Virus record (IMG/VR): IMGVR_UViG_3300046412_000198
Span: 1-21,756 of that record
Origin: a virus
Strand: one strand, 5' to 3'
DNA length: 21,756 nucleotides
Both the position numbers and the translations under genes were made by a program. The number at the start of each line of letters is the position of its first letter. Within the stretch, counting starts at the first letter, position 1. The notes beneath the pieces were generated by a model. It ran no database searches. It saw only the letters and a list, made by a program, of their open reading frames with translations, and was not told where the DNA came from. Below, piece after piece: positions 20,588 through 21,756 of this stretch.

Positions 20588-21677
20588 GCATTGCCTCCAA
20601 CTCTGCTTTCAGCGACTTAACCTCTTCAATCAAGTAGCCCACTAGTCCGTTGTAATTGACAGACTTGTGGCCGTCTTCGTGATCGTGAATCAAATGCGGC
20701 AACAACTTTTCTACTTCTTGCGCTATCACGCCGCTACCAATGCGACCATCTTCTTTCCACGTAAACTCCACGCCGCGCAGATTATCTAAAATGCCTAACG
20801 GCGCATTAACTATGTTCTCCTTCAGCTTTTCATCAGAGTAAGCGGTTATATCTCCAGTGGCAGTAAACGAGCCAGTGTAGGAGCCGCTCATCTTGATCTG
20901 GTTGTTTGCTATGCTGATGCCGTTACCCGCGCTGTTGGGCGCGTAGTTGTGGGTATGGGCGCTAGTCACATAACCCGCACCGTTAGTTAGCTGGCTGTTG
21001 TTAGTCGGTATATCAGACGCCTTCGCGTATCCTGCGCCTGCGTGATTCCCCCAGCCGTGAGCCACATCCCAATTGCTAATCTGGGTGTCTGTGATCCGTG
21101 GATCGTTGCCACCGCCGCCAACAGAAAGATTATCAATCTGCCCCTGCAACGCCGCATCGCCAGCTATACGGTCATCAGTTTCTTGTGCTAGGTCAGCCTT
21201 AATTTGGCTGTCATCATAACCACCACCGCCTGCACCGATGATGCTGTTGCCGTCTGCGTCTCGGAAGTCAGCAGCTTGCACATAAGAGAAATCAGTCAGC
21301 CACGGCAGATTGCCATCGCGGTCTGAGACACCCCTGATCTCTGATTGACCATGCAATTCCATGTCGCCGTCACGACCAATTGAGACAGTGCCTTTGTCGC
21401 CCTTGGCGTACAGGAACGAGCCTCCAGGTGAGTCAGGATCCATGTTGGTTCCGCTGTAACCAAGGCTGCCGTTGAACGGAAAATTAGGGTCAGATGAGTG
21501 ATCCCATGTGAGCCTAAAAACACCCTCTTCAACATCGTTTTGCTCTGTCTTGCTGACGTAGCCAGACAGGTCAATATCACCGCCTCCGCCAGAGCCTTCA
21601 CCAGCCCAGCCCCATTTGCCATTGCCTAGGTCAACCCATCCATGCTGGGAGGGGTCATTTACAATTCGTTCACTCAT
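20574..21677 (-). CDS. Tail fibre with S74-type intramolecular chaperone, 367 aa
   Basis: GGAGG lies 6 nt ahead of the ATG at 21677. The N-terminal 30 residues are Gly-rich and fibre-like. Residues about 120-275 include repeats typical of phage fibre shafts (ISNWDVAHGWGNHAGAGYAK, then NSQLTNGAGYVTSAHTHNYA). Residues 281-367 are a peptidase S74/endosialidase-type chaperone: SDEKLKENI, LDNLRGVEFTWKEDGRI, then IAQEVEKLLPHLI and NYNGLVGYLIEEVKSLKAEL. In this family the domain trimerises the fibre and then cleaves itself off in front of a Ser; S281 of AYSDE is the likely site. The chaperone keeps the expected length of about 90 residues. It is likely the first receptor-facing fibre gene of the operon. 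Confidence 0.82.
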   Translation of the reverse strand: MSERIVNDPSQHGWVDLGNGKWGWAGEGSGGGGDIDLSGYVSKTEQNDVEEGVFRLTWDHSSDPNFPFNGSLGYSGTNMDPDSPGGSFLYAKGDKGTVSIGRDGDMELHGQSEIRGVSDRDGNLPWLTDFSYVQAADFRDADGNSIIGAGGGGYDDSQIKADLAQETDDRIAGDAALQGQIDNLSVGGGGNDPRITDTQISNWDVAHGWGNHAGAGYAKASDIPTNNSQLTNGAGYVTSAHTHNYAPNSAGNGISIANNQIKMSGSYTGSFTATGDITAYSDEKLKENIVNAPLGILDNLRGVEFTWKEDGRIGSGVIAQEVEKLLPHLIHDHEDGHKSVNYNGLVGYLIEEVKSLKAELEAMRVDS

Positions 21678-21756
21678 TTGAGTCCTCCGCTGGCATGGTG
21701 GAAATCTGATGCTCTAGGTCTTGGATAATCCCGCCAATCGCGTCACTCAATGCGTC
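21670..21756 (-). CDS. 3' end of an unidentified gene (partial)
   Basis: Read from the right edge, 28 codons run to a TGA at 21672-21670, inside the ATG overlap with the tail-fibre gene. The residues end SDAIGGIIQDLEHQIS, then TMPAEDSNE. This is a helical C-terminus with GGAGG of the next gene inside its last codons. The gene continues beyond the window, so nothing can be said about function. It is in the same operon. Confidence 0.6.
   Translation of the reverse strand, partial: DALSDAIGGIIQDLEHQISTMPAEDSNE

Overview
The window is a stretch of double-stranded DNA phage (or prophage) genome. It carries a recombination and replication module plus DNA-modification genes, mostly on the + strand (about 320-10850), and a packed virion-protein operon entirely on the - strand (21756 down to 11008). 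The two blocks converge on a 155-bp intergenic region. No ribosomal or host metabolic gene was seen. A lipoprotein signal, tail-fibre and adhesin genes and strong Shine-Dalgarno sites fit a phage of a Gram-negative host; the exact host cannot be read from this sequence. The virion genes look podovirus-like (internal or ejection-type proteins followed by fibres), which is inference.

Region 1-320 is non-coding. It has short GC-rich direct repeats (GCGCACCT / GCACACCT, several about 11 bp apart) and a sigma70-like promoter ending at 264. From 321 to 2096 there is a run of seven small genes: an unknown 43-aa protein, a tandem SymE/AbrB-like protein, an acidic protein, three unknowns and a tiny treble-clef zinc-finger protein. 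A rho-independent terminator interrupts them at 1096-1127. GCGC tetramers are extremely frequent here. At 2038-4017 (-) lies a primase-polymerase/helicase fusion, divergently transcribed from the next + operon across a 124-bp promoter region.

From 4142 to 10852 (+) runs an overlapping operon: two small proteins, a Sak4-like RecA-fold ATPase, a DUF669-type putative ssDNA-binding protein, a 27-aa membrane peptide, a zinc-finger protein, a small unknown, a Cas4-like PD-(D/E)XK exonuclease, a Mom-like DNA-modification GNAT protein, a superfamily II helicase, two small proteins and a C5-cytosine methyltransferase. Inside the methyltransferase gene, in the +1 frame, sits a 195-codon open frame that resembles a phage protein family I recognise. 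The expected theme is synthesis, recombination and chemical protection of phage DNA.

The convergence region 10853-11007 contains a sequence that looks like the 3' end of a tRNA-Ser gene (T-arm, acceptor strand, CCA) next to three CTATGCG repeats, so it is a candidate attP core. No integrase is visible in the window.

The - strand operon reads, in transcription order: the 3' end of an unknown gene, an S74-chaperone tail fibre, a polyglycine adhesin-like fibre, a tail-fibre assembly chaperone-like protein, a lipoprotein, a protein with a C-terminal beta-sandwich-like domain, two unknown proteins (one Gly/Pro/Met-rich), a cupin-like protein, and three large internal or ejection-type proteins. 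Nearly every junction is a stop-start overlap of 1-14 nt, so the operon is probably transcribed from a promoter beyond the right edge.
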